Source: Formosa sp. Hel3_A1_48 (GTDB lineage Bacteria > Bacteroidota > Bacteroidia > Flavobacteriales > Flavobacteriaceae). Taken from it: a stretch of DNA of 64,000 bases. The stretch is taken from positions 1,237,501 through 1,301,500 of the forward strand of contig NZ_CP017259.1 in NCBI RefSeq assembly GCF_001735715.1. Direction: 5' to 3'. This document shows positions 10,801 through 18,579 of the stretch, one piece after another (the stretch's first letter is position 1; each line of letters begins with the position of its first letter). The notes beneath the pieces were generated by a model. The model had not been told where the DNA came from. It made no database searches and worked only from the letters and a program-made list of their open reading frames with translations. The position numbers and the translations under genes were made by a program.

Positions 10801-11248
10801 CGGCAGAGAACCTAGCCAATACAGCGACCCCGAGGAATCTGGACAGTCTTTATTCGAATTGTACAAGCAGCAACAAAAGCTGCGCCAAGCACTCGAGCGC
10901 GCTTTGGAAAAAGAAGGCTTGTCCGGTCAAGGAAAAACAGCCCTAGAGTCAATTAAAAAAATTGAGCAAATGATTGTAAATCAAGGTGTTAGCTCAAGTT
11001 TGATTAAAAAAATGCAGGCCTTAAACTATGAGCTTCTAAAACTTAATGAAGCGGCACTAAACAAGGGACAGTCTTCAAAAAGGCAATCCCAAACAAACAA
11101 AAGAAGATTCACACAAGGAGAGCGTTTAACCAAAGAGGAAATCAAGCGCCTTTTTAACTCCGATGAGATTTTAAATAGAAAGCCCTTACCTTTGCGAAAG
11201 AACATTAAGAAAAAAGTAGAACGTTATTTCAATGCAAAAGATGATTAG
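7895..11248 (+). CDS. Large DUF4175 family membrane protein
   Basis: Protein of 1117 residues of unknown function, DUF4175-like. Three hydrophobic segments occupy roughly the first 165 residues. A large, probably periplasmic part follows, with a long charged coiled-coil stretch (about residues 490-800) and a Gln/Lys/Gly-rich low-complexity tract near residues 940-985. The start is a TTG at 7895: an in-frame stop lies 12 bases upstream and the next in-frame ATG would remove the first membrane segments. The 3-prime end overlaps ybeY by 17 bp, so the two are probably translationally coupled. The family assignment is from memory of architecture and gene context; the role is unknown. Confidence 0.85.
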   Translation: MDHFDEIREKLEAFIKRYYASALIKGALLFFCFGLLYILFWSLIESFFWFSATARAFVFWSLISFEAFLFIKFLLAPFLSFLRFRSGIDHQQASKIIGDFFPEIKDKLLNAIQLNSQPQSEFITATIQQKTQEFKNISFKRAVRLRDNLKYLKYAFMPLFVIGIVYASGSQSNFREGLSRVVDYKTHYTPPAPFKFIILNESLKTIEKTPFFLNVKTEGRVVPDKVEISFAGQSYFLKKVDNQLFQYRFLNPTESLGFSLSSGDTQSPLYQFLVLKAPKIVNSQLLIDYPPYTKTRDKRVANFSNVSVPEGTTLTWSLTAQSTENITFSTAEKTLDFTRSRNNFFTSKQVFSDLAYTIQTNNSALKQHETLSFNIRVKKDQPPSIRVMQKRNESNDNAFYFYGQLSDDYGISNLEIQYYPKGDPGQNKTRNILFDDNLEFVYDFPNDLDLLPDTAYEFYFEVFDNDPFPKPNSTKTEVFTYLFKSNKSIQNEALVTQKSVVQGLEKSVKSVKNQNNLIDQFTKEQLQKDKLSFNDKEKIIALLRRQKQQDDILKQFNKQMEKTLKEFSEEPPDSLKEELIKRIQEQNQRLEEDEMKLQELEQLAKKIQQEGLMEKLKKLGQQSKNKQRSLQQMLELTKRYYVSKKAEQLKRSLEELADKQQALSNSHIKKQHQDKREQDELNKTFAKIKEALDDLRKQNNSLKTPLSIPDTQNEEESIQNDQQDASNLLEQSQNTTNPTKSDQQKSKAQKAQKKAAQKMRQLAQQMSQNMAGGASKQNSEDAETLRQILDNLLVFSFEQEGLMNRFLKSNTQEILTQKPIKKQMNLKTHFEHIDDSLFMVSLRQPMISESINKEISDVYFNIDKALNSLSENRNYEATAAQQYAITSTNNLANMLSDILDKLEMELQPSPGQGNGEMQLPDIIMSQEGLQKQAEEMMNGKKEGKQKSGKQGEKPKGQGKGEEPGSSSKNGREPSQYSDPEESGQSLFELYKQQQKLRQALERALEKEGLSGQGKTALESIKKIEQMIVNQGVSSSLIKKMQALNYELLKLNEAALNKGQSSKRQSQTNKRRFTQGERLTKEEIKRLFNSDEILNRKPLPLRKNIKKKVERYFNAKDD

Positions 11249-11660
11249 CTTTAACAACACAACCACTTTTGATATACCCAACAAAACCAAGATAAAGAAA
11301 TGGCTGTGTGCTATTCTAACTGAAGAAAGCTTTTCTTTGGGAGAGTTAAATTTTTTGTTTTGCGACGACCACCACTTGCACCAACTTAATGTTGAGTTTT
11401 TAAACCATGACACGTTAACGGATATTTTAACTTTTGATTATAATGTAGGACAAGAGGTTTACGGAGATATTTGTATTTCTGTTGACCGCGTTGTTGAGAA
11501 TGCGAAAGACTTCAACACTAGCACCCTAAATGAGTTACACCGCGTGATCGCTCATGGGGTATTACATCTATGTGGATACAAAGATTCTACAGAGCAGCAA
11601 AAAAAACAAATGCGCCAAAAGGAAGACCACTACCTTTGTCAGTTTGAATTAATCAGATAA
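11232..11660 (+). CDS. ybeY: Endoribonuclease YbeY, rRNA maturation factor
   Basis: Single-strand endoribonuclease of the UPF0054 family acting in 16S rRNA 3-prime end maturation and ribosome quality control; 142 residues. The metal-site motif reads HGVLHLCGYKDST. The first two histidines of the classical HGxLHLxGYDH motif are present, but the third position is not His, a variation I recall from other Bacteroidota. The start ATG overlaps the end of the DUF4175 gene. The next gene, mnmG, has its own promoter inside and just after the ybeY 3-prime end. Confidence 0.92.
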   Translation: MQKMISFNNTTTFDIPNKTKIKKWLCAILTEESFSLGELNFLFCDDHHLHQLNVEFLNHDTLTDILTFDYNVGQEVYGDICISVDRVVENAKDFNTSTLNELHRVIAHGVLHLCGYKDSTEQQKKQMRQKEDHYLCQFELIR

Positions 11661-11671
11661 GCGTATATTTG
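11643..11671 (+). promoter_or_regulatory. mnmG promoter
   Basis: A -33 TTTG (11643-11646), exactly 17 bases of spacer, then a -7 TATATTTG (11664-11671). This is a near-ideal Bacteroidota promoter. The expected transcription start falls at about 11677-11680, at the edge of the parS palindrome. Confidence 0.7.
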
Positions 11672-11679
11672 CACAAAAT

Positions 11680-11695
11680 TGTTCCACGTGGAACA
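11680..11695. promoter_or_regulatory. parS chromosome-partitioning site (copy 1)
   Basis: Perfect 16-base palindrome TGTTCCACGTGGAACA. It is the parS-type ParB-binding sequence (B. subtilis TGTTTCACGTGAAACA) with one symmetric substitution in each half. It sits between the mnmG -7 box and the mnmG ATG, so it is transcribed into the leader. An identical copy lies 1920 bp downstream. Confidence 0.88.
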
Positions 11696-11708
11696 CAACT
11701 CGATACAA

Positions 11709-13580
11709 ATGTTCGATAAAGTTTATGATGTAATTGTTGTTGGAGGTGGACACGCTGGGAGTGAAGCCGCCGCTGCTGCTGCTAATATGGGCAGCAATAC
11801 GCTATTGGTTACCATGAACCTTCAAAATATTGCACAAATGTCTTGCAACCCAGCAATGGGCGGTATTGCAAAAGGTCAAATAGTTCGCGAAATTGATGCC
11901 CTTGGCGGATACAGCGGAATTGTTAGTGACACTTCCGCAATACAGTTTAAGATGCTTAACAAATCAAAGGGGCCGGCAATGTGGAGTCCAAGAGTGCAAA
12001 GTGACCGAATGCGGTTTGCGGAAGACTGGAGAATGCTTTTAGAGCAAACCCAAAACTTAGATTTTTATCAAGATATGGTCGTTGGCCTTCTTATTAAGGG
12101 CGAGCAGATTGTTGGTGTAAAAACTTCTTTAGGACTTGAAATAAAGTCCCGAAGTGTGGTGCTCACCAACGGAACGTTTTTAAACGGACTCATACATATT
12201 GGGGATAAAAATTTTGGCGGAGGACGTGCTGGTGAACGAGCTGCAATAGGGATTACAGAACAACTGATTGATTTGGGGTTTGATTCAGGACGAATGAAAA
12301 CAGGCACCCCGCCACGTGTTGATGGGCGCTCATTAGATTTCTCTAAGATGATTGAACAGCCTGGGGATGTTACCCCTCAGAAATTTTCATACTTAGAAAC
12401 AACCAAGCCCTTAGAAAACCAACGCTCTTGTCATATGACCCACACGAGCGCAGAAGTTCATAATCTATTGAAGGAAGGCTTTGATCGCTCACCAATGTTC
12501 AACGGTAGAATTCAAAGTATTGGGCCAAGGTATTGCCCTTCAATTGAAGATAAAATCAACCGATTTTCTGAAAAGGAGAGGCATCAAATTTTCGTTGAAC
12601 CTGAGGGCTGGAATACTGTTGAATATTACATCAACGGATTCTCCACTTCCTTGCCAGAAGACGTTCAATACAAGGCCTTAAAGGCGGTCAAAGGTTTTGA
12701 GCATGTTCGATTTTTTCGCCCTGGCTATGCTATCGAATACGACTACTTCCCCCCAACTCAGTTAACCTACTCTCTAGAAACAAAGTTAATAAAAGGCTTG
12801 TTCTTCGCAGGCCAAATAAACGGCACAACTGGGTATGAGGAAGCAGCATCCCAAGGGCTTATGGCTGGAATCAATGCGAGCCTAAGCGTCCAAAATAAGG
12901 CGCCATTTATCTTGAGAAGAGATGAGGCTTATATTGGTGTTCTCATAGATGATTTGATAACCAAGGGAACGGAAGAGCCTTATAGAATGTTTACATCTCG
13001 TGCAGAATACCGGACCCTTTTACGTCAAGACAATGCTGACTTAAGGCTTACCCCAAAAGGATACGACTTAGGAATTGCCAGCCTTGTACGGCTCCAACGT
13101 ATGGAGCGCAAACACAATCAATCTAAAGATTTCGTTTCCTTTTTCAGAAAGCAGAGCGTTAAACCCGAAGAGGCTAATCCAGTCTTGGAGTCTAAAAGCT
13201 CATCTCCTATTAAGCAATCAGACAAGATGTTTAAAATCTTTTCTAGACCCAATATCACAATAGACGATGTACGAAAGTTTCAGGCTGTAGAGGACTATAT
13301 TAGCGAGCATAACCTCAACGATGAGGTTATTGAGCAAACAGAAATTCAGATTAAGTATTCTGGTTATATTGAAAAGGAAAAGAACAATGCCGACAAGCTA
13401 ACCCGTCTTGAATATGTCAAAATCCCTAAAGAATTCGATTACACACAGGTCAAATCGATGAGTTATGAGGCTCGAGAAAAACTGCATGCGGTTCAGCCGG
13501 CCACAGTAGCCCAAGCTTCTCGGATAAGTGGTGTGTCGCCCAACGACATATCCGTTTTACTTGTTTTCTTAGGGCGATAG
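11709..13580 (+). CDS. mnmG: tRNA uridine-5-carboxymethylaminomethyl(34) synthesis enzyme MnmG
   Basis: FAD-dependent enzyme that, with the GTPase MnmE, modifies the wobble uridine of several tRNAs; 623 residues from the chosen ATG. The FAD-binding motif GGGHAGSEAA is near residue 11, followed by MSCNPAMGGIAKG and a GidA C-terminal helical domain. An upstream TTG (11679) would give an extra peptide starting FHVEH. That peptide is only a translation of the parS palindrome, so the TTG is rejected. Transcribed from the promoter at 11643-11671. Confidence 0.97.
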   Translation: MFDKVYDVIVVGGGHAGSEAAAAAANMGSNTLLVTMNLQNIAQMSCNPAMGGIAKGQIVREIDALGGYSGIVSDTSAIQFKMLNKSKGPAMWSPRVQSDRMRFAEDWRMLLEQTQNLDFYQDMVVGLLIKGEQIVGVKTSLGLEIKSRSVVLTNGTFLNGLIHIGDKNFGGGRAGERAAIGITEQLIDLGFDSGRMKTGTPPRVDGRSLDFSKMIEQPGDVTPQKFSYLETTKPLENQRSCHMTHTSAEVHNLLKEGFDRSPMFNGRIQSIGPRYCPSIEDKINRFSEKERHQIFVEPEGWNTVEYYINGFSTSLPEDVQYKALKAVKGFEHVRFFRPGYAIEYDYFPPTQLTYSLETKLIKGLFFAGQINGTTGYEEAASQGLMAGINASLSVQNKAPFILRRDEAYIGVLIDDLITKGTEEPYRMFTSRAEYRTLLRQDNADLRLTPKGYDLGIASLVRLQRMERKHNQSKDFVSFFRKQSVKPEEANPVLESKSSSPIKQSDKMFKIFSRPNITIDDVRKFQAVEDYISEHNLNDEVIEQTEIQIKYSGYIEKEKNNADKLTRLEYVKIPKEFDYTQVKSMSYEAREKLHAVQPATVAQASRISGVSPNDISVLLVFLGR

Positions 13581-13593
13581 TCAGTATATTTTA

Positions 13594-13601
13594 TATTTTT
13601 G
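13594..13601 (+). promoter_or_regulatory. Candidate -7 box upstream of methyltransferase
   Basis: TATTTTTG matches TAnnTTTG and overlaps the first two bases of the second parS palindrome. No convincing -33 TTG is seen at 17-23 bases upstream. Confidence 0.35.
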
Positions 13602-13615
13602 TTCCACGTGGAACA
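13600..13615. promoter_or_regulatory. parS chromosome-partitioning site (copy 2)
   Basis: Perfect palindrome TGTTCCACGTGGAACA, identical to the copy at 11680-11695. It fills the gap between mnmG and the methyltransferase and ends one base before that gene's ATG. A pair of exact 16-mers in 2 kb makes chance occurrence very unlikely. Confidence 0.88.
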
Positions 13616-13616
13616 C

Positions 13617-14477
13617 ATGAACGAAAGCAACACATTTTTTCTAAAAACAAAAGATTTTTCTGTAAGTGGAGAGAATTTTGAATTGCACTACAACAAGGCA
13701 AAAGATATGCTGTTGACCACCCCCTTTCCTGCATTAAAAGATTTAGCGGCCTATTATGACAGCAGTCAATACGATTCTCATACAACACAGAAACGAACTG
13801 TATTTGATTGGGTTTATTATATTGTACGTCGCCATACACTAAAAAGAAAGTTGCGCTTGATTTCTCAGTTTAAGATCCAAAAGAAAACGCTTTTAGATTA
13901 TGGAGCAGGCGTTGGGAGTTTCGTTCGTATGGCTAGAAAATCCGGATGGGACAGCGTAGGAGTTGAAGCTTCAAAACAAGCACGCTCAGCAGCAAACCAA
14001 GTACTGCCAGAATCGGTTTTTAATAACGAATGGCTCAAGAATTTACCCTCCAAAAGCCAATCAATAATCACGCTTTGGCACGTACTAGAACATCTGCCCA
14101 ACCTTAACTCAAGCATTCAGGAATTTAAACGGCTATTGGCTGACGATGGCCGACTCATTGTGGCGGTTCCTAATTACAAAAGCTACGACGCCGAATACTA
14201 TAAAGCGTTTTGGGCAGCTTATGATGTGCCAAGACACCTGTGGCATTTCTCTCCAAAATCAATTGCACGACTCTTTTCACAATTTGATTTTGAGTTAGAG
14301 TCTACTCATCCTATGCTTTTTGACGCTTACTACGTGAGCTTATTGTCTTCAAAAAATAAATATGGAAGAATGAAGATTATAAATAGCCTATGGACTGGTT
14401 TCAAGTCTAACCTCCTAGCAAAACAGAGCGGCGACTATTCATCATTGATTTACGTTCTGAAAAGAGCAGAAAACTAA
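13617..14477 (+). CDS. Class I SAM-dependent methyltransferase
   Basis: Methyltransferase of 286 residues, Methyltransf_23-like. The SAM-binding motif I reads LLDYGAGVGSFV (about residue 95), and the post-II acidic motif lies in LWHVLEHLPN. The substrate is unknown; related flavobacterial proteins are often found next to mnmG. The ATG at 13617 is preferred over the TTG at 13599, since the six extra residues come from the parS site. It is followed by a candidate terminator at 14481-14502. Confidence 0.88.
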   Translation: MNESNTFFLKTKDFSVSGENFELHYNKAKDMLLTTPFPALKDLAAYYDSSQYDSHTTQKRTVFDWVYYIVRRHTLKRKLRLISQFKIQKKTLLDYGAGVGSFVRMARKSGWDSVGVEASKQARSAANQVLPESVFNNEWLKNLPSKSQSIITLWHVLEHLPNLNSSIQEFKRLLADDGRLIVAVPNYKSYDAEYYKAFWAAYDVPRHLWHFSPKSIARLFSQFDFELESTHPMLFDAYYVSLLSSKNKYGRMKIINSLWTGFKSNLLAKQSGDYSSLIYVLKRAEN

Positions 14478-14480
14478 TTT

Positions 14481-14502
14481 AAGGCGCCTTATTCGCTTTT
14501 TT
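14481..14502 (+). terminator. Candidate intrinsic terminator after methyltransferase
   Basis: Stem AAGGCG (14481-14486) pairs with CGCTTT (14494-14499), with one G-U pair and a 7-base loop, and the T run reaches 14502. The stem is weak, so confidence is moderate. The rest of 14503-14626 shows no clear feature. Confidence 0.4.
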
Positions 14503-14626
14503 ATATTCAAGCCGCTAAACGACTATGGGCACAGATCAAAAGCCCCTAAAAAGGCGCTTATTAAGCCAGAAAACAATAATTTTTAAATATAAAAAAAACA
14601 AAAACGATAGATTTGCCTTATTGTTT

Positions 14627-15748
14627 CTATTCTGACTTTTGGTGGAGAAGTCTAGTGAGTTTTATAGATAAATCCGTAAACACGATTTTGCCATTCGCAT
14701 TTCGTTCAATGTGGTGTATAGCGCTTTCAAGTTCAGAACAAATTTTTTCAATATTTTGAGCGTCAATGAAACGAGCAAACTTTTTCAACGAAAAGCTTTG
14801 ATCTAAAAGCTCAAAATGAACAAGATCCAAAGCGCCATAATTTAAAAGTAAGGCTTGTCGGAAAAATTCTAAACTGTAGCCTAAAAATAGTTTTTCTTTC
14901 TCTCTACCTAATTTAGCTATTGCTTCACTCCATTCCATTAAGCTGTTAATCGATTTTTTATTTGTCTTTGCTTGAAATGCCGTGCGAACCCAATCAATAA
15001 ACAGTGCCTCAAATTGACTTATTTGATCCCCCTGATCAATTAATTTCAGCGCTGTATTAAAATTTCCTTCAGACCTATGCGCAATTTGCTTAGCTCTTGA
15101 ATTGTCCAATTTTTTAATTTTTACAAGTGCATTTGTAATTTGAATTTCGGTTAATGGGCGTAAGTGCACAGACTGGCAACGCGACTGAATCGTTTTTAAT
15201 AAAGCATCTTCTTGTTCCGAAATGAGGATAATATTTGTTTTTTCATTTGGTTCTTCAAACCATTTCAGCAGCTTGTTTCCGCACTCAGGATTCATTTTTT
15301 CCGCATGCCAAACAATCAACACCTTGTTACCGCCCCCAAATGATTTTAAAGCCAGGGTTTTAATGATTGCTTGGGCTTCATCAACCGTAATTAACCCTTG
15401 TTTGTTTTCTGCCCCAATAGCCGTATACCACTGATTAAGTTCACCGTAAGGGTTTTGTGTTATAAAGCTTCTCCATTCTTTAATATAGTCTTTTGAAATT
15501 AGGGTTTTGCTTGGAGATTTTTTAACTACAGGAAAAAAAAAGTGTATGTCTGGATTTTCTAGTGGGTTGATGTGTTGTTTTGGGTTTTCTGACTGCAACA
15601 ACAAGGAAGCATAAGCAACTGCAAGCGGAAGTGCGCCTAAGCCGTCTTTACCTACAAAAAGCTGCGCATGAGGTGCGCGTCCACAACGAATGTTTTGTTG
15701 CAAAAAGGATTTAAGATGTTCTTGTCCAATGATATCCTCAAAAGTCAT
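14627..15748 (-). CDS. holB: DNA polymerase III delta prime subunit-like clamp-loader ATPase
   Basis: AAA+ clamp-loader protein of 373 residues. The N-terminus (TFEDIIGQEHLKSFLQQNI) is typical of DnaX/HolB proteins. The Walker A position is degenerate (GKDGLGALPLA, lacking the GKT core), which fits the non-hydrolysing delta prime subunit. The sensor 1 region carries SRCQSV. It is divergent from pgk. A -7 box ends only four bases before the ATG, so the message may be leaderless. Annotated in other genomes simply as DNA polymerase III subunit or ATP-binding protein. Confidence 0.85.
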   Translation of the reverse strand: MTFEDIIGQEHLKSFLQQNIRCGRAPHAQLFVGKDGLGALPLAVAYASLLLQSENPKQHINPLENPDIHFFFPVVKKSPSKTLISKDYIKEWRSFITQNPYGELNQWYTAIGAENKQGLITVDEAQAIIKTLALKSFGGGNKVLIVWHAEKMNPECGNKLLKWFEEPNEKTNIILISEQEDALLKTIQSRCQSVHLRPLTEIQITNALVKIKKLDNSRAKQIAHRSEGNFNTALKLIDQGDQISQFEALFIDWVRTAFQAKTNKKSINSLMEWSEAIAKLGREKEKLFLGYSLEFFRQALLLNYGALDLVHFELLDQSFSLKKFARFIDAQNIEKICSELESAIHHIERNANGKIVFTDLSIKLTRLLHQKSE

Positions 15749-15752
15749 CTTA

Positions 15753-15779
15753 CAAATATAATTTATTTAAATCATCAAA
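15753..15779 (-). promoter_or_regulatory. Candidate promoter of the delta prime-like gene
   Basis: On the minus strand TTTG (15779-15776), a 15-base spacer and TATATTTG (15760-15753). Four bases separate the box from the start codon, which would place transcription start at or next to the ATG. The spacer is slightly short. Confidence 0.4.
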
Positions 15780-15839
15780 TTATAGTTTAAATTAGTTTTT
15801 AAGACCCCTATTCTATTTTATTCGCTCTAAAGAAATATG

Positions 15840-15847
15840 TACCTTTG
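15840..15847 (+). promoter_or_regulatory. Candidate -7 box for pgk
   Basis: TACCTTTG matches TAnnTTTG and lies 41 bases before the pgk ATG. Only a weak -33 element (TTC at 15821) is present. Confidence 0.45.
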
Positions 15848-15888
15848 GGCTTTAAAAATCAACAAAACCAACCAAAACACACCCACAA

Positions 15889-17079
15889 ATGAGCACATTA
15901 AAAGAGTTTAATTTTAAAAACAAAAAGGCCTTAATTCGCGTAGATTTTAATGTGCCTCTTGACGAAAACCTTCAAGTCACTGATGATACTAGAATTCAGT
16001 CTGCCAAAAACACAATTTTCAAGGTTTTGCAAGATGGCGGAAGCTGTGTTTTGATGTCTCACTTAGGCCGTCCAAAATCAAATGAATCTGAGTATTCTTT
16101 AAAGAATATTGTCCCCGCAGTGGAAGATATTTTAGGTGTTGAGGTTTTGTTCGCCAATGACTGTGTTGGAGCAGAAGCCGCACAAATGGTAAAGGCCCTG
16201 AAACCAGGGCAAGTTTTGCTTTTAGAGAACTTGAGATATTACAAAGAGGAAAAAGAGGGGGATACATCTTTTGCTCAATCATTGTCAGAGCACGGAGATA
16301 TTTATGTGAATGACGCCTTTGGAACAGCCCACAGAGCACATGCCTCGACGAGTATAATTGCTCAATTTTTCCCTAAGAACAAATGTTTTGGTTTTCTATT
16401 GGAACAAGAAATAAAAAGTATAGACAAAGTAATGAAATCTGGAGAAAAACCAGTTCTTGCAATTTTGGGAGGTGCTAAAGTTTCCTCTAAAATCACTATC
16501 ATTGAAAATATTCTTGATAAAGTTGACCACCTCATAGTCGGCGGTGGAATGTCTTTTACTTTTATAAAAGCACAGGGCGGCTCAATAGGCGACTCAATAT
16601 GTGAAGATGACAAGATGGATTTAGCTTTAGAGATTCTAAAATCAGCAAAAGAAAAAAATGTCCAACTCCACCTTCCCGTCGATGTTTTAGCGGCAGATGA
16701 TTTCAGTAATAGCGCTAACACTAGAGTGGTAGATATTACAAGTATCCCTGTTAATTGGCAAGGTTTAGATTGTGGTCCTAAAACCAAAGCAATATTTCAT
16801 GAGGTGGTACAACAATGCAAAACAATTCTTTGGAATGGCCCATTAGGGGTTTTTGAATTAGACCCCTTTTCAACAGGAACAAAAGCATTAGGCGACTCAA
16901 TATCTGAGGCCACAAAAAATGGTGCATTTTCACTTGTAGGCGGAGGCGATTCAGTAGCCGCTGTTAAACAATTCGGTTTTGAGCAGAAAGTGAGTTATGT
17001 AAGCACAGGAGGAGGAGCAATGTTAGAGAGCCTAGAGGGGAAAATTTTACCTGGAATTGCAGCAATTACAAACCACTAA
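15889..17079 (+). CDS. pgk: Phosphoglycerate kinase
   Basis: Glycolytic enzyme converting 1,3-bisphosphoglycerate and ADP to 3-phosphoglycerate and ATP; 396 residues, normal length. The N-terminal signature RVDFNVPLD is near residue 17. The HLGRP substrate loop, the nucleotide-binding GGAKVSSK and the C-terminal [13 protein letters not shown] are all visible. It is followed after 11 bp by the lytic transglycosylase and probably starts that transcription unit. Confidence 0.98.
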   Translation: MSTLKEFNFKNKKALIRVDFNVPLDENLQVTDDTRIQSAKNTIFKVLQDGGSCVLMSHLGRPKSNESEYSLKNIVPAVEDILGVEVLFANDCVGAEAAQMVKALKPGQVLLLENLRYYKEEKEGDTSFAQSLSEHGDIYVNDAFGTAHRAHASTSIIAQFFPKNKCFGFLLEQEIKSIDKVMKSGEKPVLAILGGAKVSSKITIIENILDKVDHLIVGGGMSFTFIKAQGGSIGDSICEDDKMDLALEILKSAKEKNVQLHLPVDVLAADDFSNSANTRVVDITSIPVNWQGLDCGPKTKAIFHEVVQQCKTILWNGPLGVFELDPFSTGTKALGDSISEATKNGAFSLVGGGDSVAAVKQFGFEQKVSYVSTGGGAMLESLEGKILPGIAAITNH

Positions 17080-17090
17080 AAAACCCAGCA

Positions 17091-18578
17091 ATGTCTAGAA
17101 TATTGGCTGTTTTTGTCTTTTTGTTTCCTCAATTTTTTTACGGACAATCGTCTGTATATGACCAAGAAAAGATACGTATAGACAGCTTTGCTATTGAACT
17201 AAAAGATTACAAATCAGCTATTCATTATGATGCCGAATGGCGCAAAGAATTTTTGCATCAGAGCGGCCATGATACGATTACAGACGCCTCAAATCAAAGC
17301 ACTACACAAGCGCCCACGGCGTCTTATTTAGATAAGGATACCTTAAAGTTGCGTTTAATGCGATTAGATGCAAAAACCCCTTTTCACATCAACTACAACC
17401 CCGCTTTAGAAACACTCATTAGGAAGTACCTTAAGGAGCGAAAACCCCCTTACGAGCGGCTGATGCAATTAAGCAGATACTATTTTCCGCTCTTTGAAGA
17501 AGTTTTCGACAGAGAAGGTATACCATTGGAAATAAAATACTTAGCGGTTGTAGAGTCTGGACTAAGGCCCACCGTAAAATCTAAGCCGGGCGCAACAGGC
17601 CTTTGGCAGTTTATGTTTTCTACGGGCAAATATTATAATTTAGAAGTCAGCAGCTATGTTGATGAGCGTTGTGACCCAGCACGTTCCACAATAGCCGCAG
17701 CACAGTATTTGAAGTCATTGTACAAGGTGTTTAAAGACTGGGATCTAGCGCTTGCCGCTTACAATTCCGGACCAGGAAATGTAACAAAAGCAATCCGACG
17801 ATCTGGCGGGTACACTAATTATTGGAATATCCGTCCTTTTTTACCTAAAGAAACAGCGGGCTATCTACCTGCATTTTACGCTACTATGTATCTTTTTGAA
17901 TATGCTTCCGAACATGGTTTTAATGCTAAAAGAGCGCAAATAACGCAGGCACAAACGGATACTATTCGTATTGCCAATACGATAAGTTTAAGGCAGGTTT
18001 CTGAGGTAATAGATATAGACTTAAAAACCTTAGAATTTTTAAACCCGTCTTACAAACTCGGCATTATTCCATTTGTTGAAGGTAAAAATTACGGATTAAG
18101 ACTTCCATTAGAAACAATTGGTGCTTTTGTAAGCAATGAGAAGGCTATTTATGCCTATGCCGCGCAAGAATTTGAAAAACGCGAAAAACCATTACCGAAG
18201 TTTTTCAAGCTTGACACCAAAATCAGGTATAAAATTAAAGCAGGGGATTATTTAGGTAAAATTGCCAATAAATTTGGTGTTCGAATTAGCCAAATTAAGC
18301 TATGGAATGGATTAAAGTCAGATCAATTAAACGTTGGAGATCGACTAACGATTTTCACGAGAAATCCTCAAAGTCAATCAGAAGAACGATCAGAACCGTC
18401 AACCAAAAAAGGGGACAGTACACAGGTCTATGAAGTGCTAAAAGGAGACTCTTTGTGGAGTATCTCCAAGAAGTTTTATGGCCTTTCTGTAGAAAAACTA
18501 AAAAAATGGAACGGTATTAGCAGTGATAAACTAAAACCAGGAATGAAATTAATAATTTCAAACCAAGACAACCTATAA
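17091..18578 (+). CDS. LysM domain lytic transglycosylase (MltD-like)
   Basis: Cell-wall glycan-cleaving enzyme of 495 residues with an N-terminal signal peptide (ending near FFYGQSS). The SLT domain spans about residues 140-290: the catalytic Glu is in ESGLRP, followed by GATGLWQFM and AYNSGPGNV. Two LysM peptidoglycan-binding repeats lie near the C-terminus (about residues 378-422 and 448-492). It is probably periplasmic. It is followed with one base of spacing by the DUF4837 lipoprotein gene. Confidence 0.93.
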   Translation: MSRILAVFVFLFPQFFYGQSSVYDQEKIRIDSFAIELKDYKSAIHYDAEWRKEFLHQSGHDTITDASNQSTTQAPTASYLDKDTLKLRLMRLDAKTPFHINYNPALETLIRKYLKERKPPYERLMQLSRYYFPLFEEVFDREGIPLEIKYLAVVESGLRPTVKSKPGATGLWQFMFSTGKYYNLEVSSYVDERCDPARSTIAAAQYLKSLYKVFKDWDLALAAYNSGPGNVTKAIRRSGGYTNYWNIRPFLPKETAGYLPAFYATMYLFEYASEHGFNAKRAQITQAQTDTIRIANTISLRQVSEVIDIDLKTLEFLNPSYKLGIIPFVEGKNYGLRLPLETIGAFVSNEKAIYAYAAQEFEKREKPLPKFFKLDTKIRYKIKAGDYLGKIANKFGVRISQIKLWNGLKSDQLNVGDRLTIFTRNPQSQSEERSEPSTKKGDSTQVYEVLKGDSLWSISKKFYGLSVEKLKKWNGISSDKLKPGMKLIISNQDNL

Positions 18579-18579
18579 C

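Noticed and set aside
10669-10946. Overlapping open frames within the Gln/Lys/Gly-rich part of the DUF4175 gene
   Set aside because: They are by-products of low-complexity codons; only the long frame has conserved protein features.
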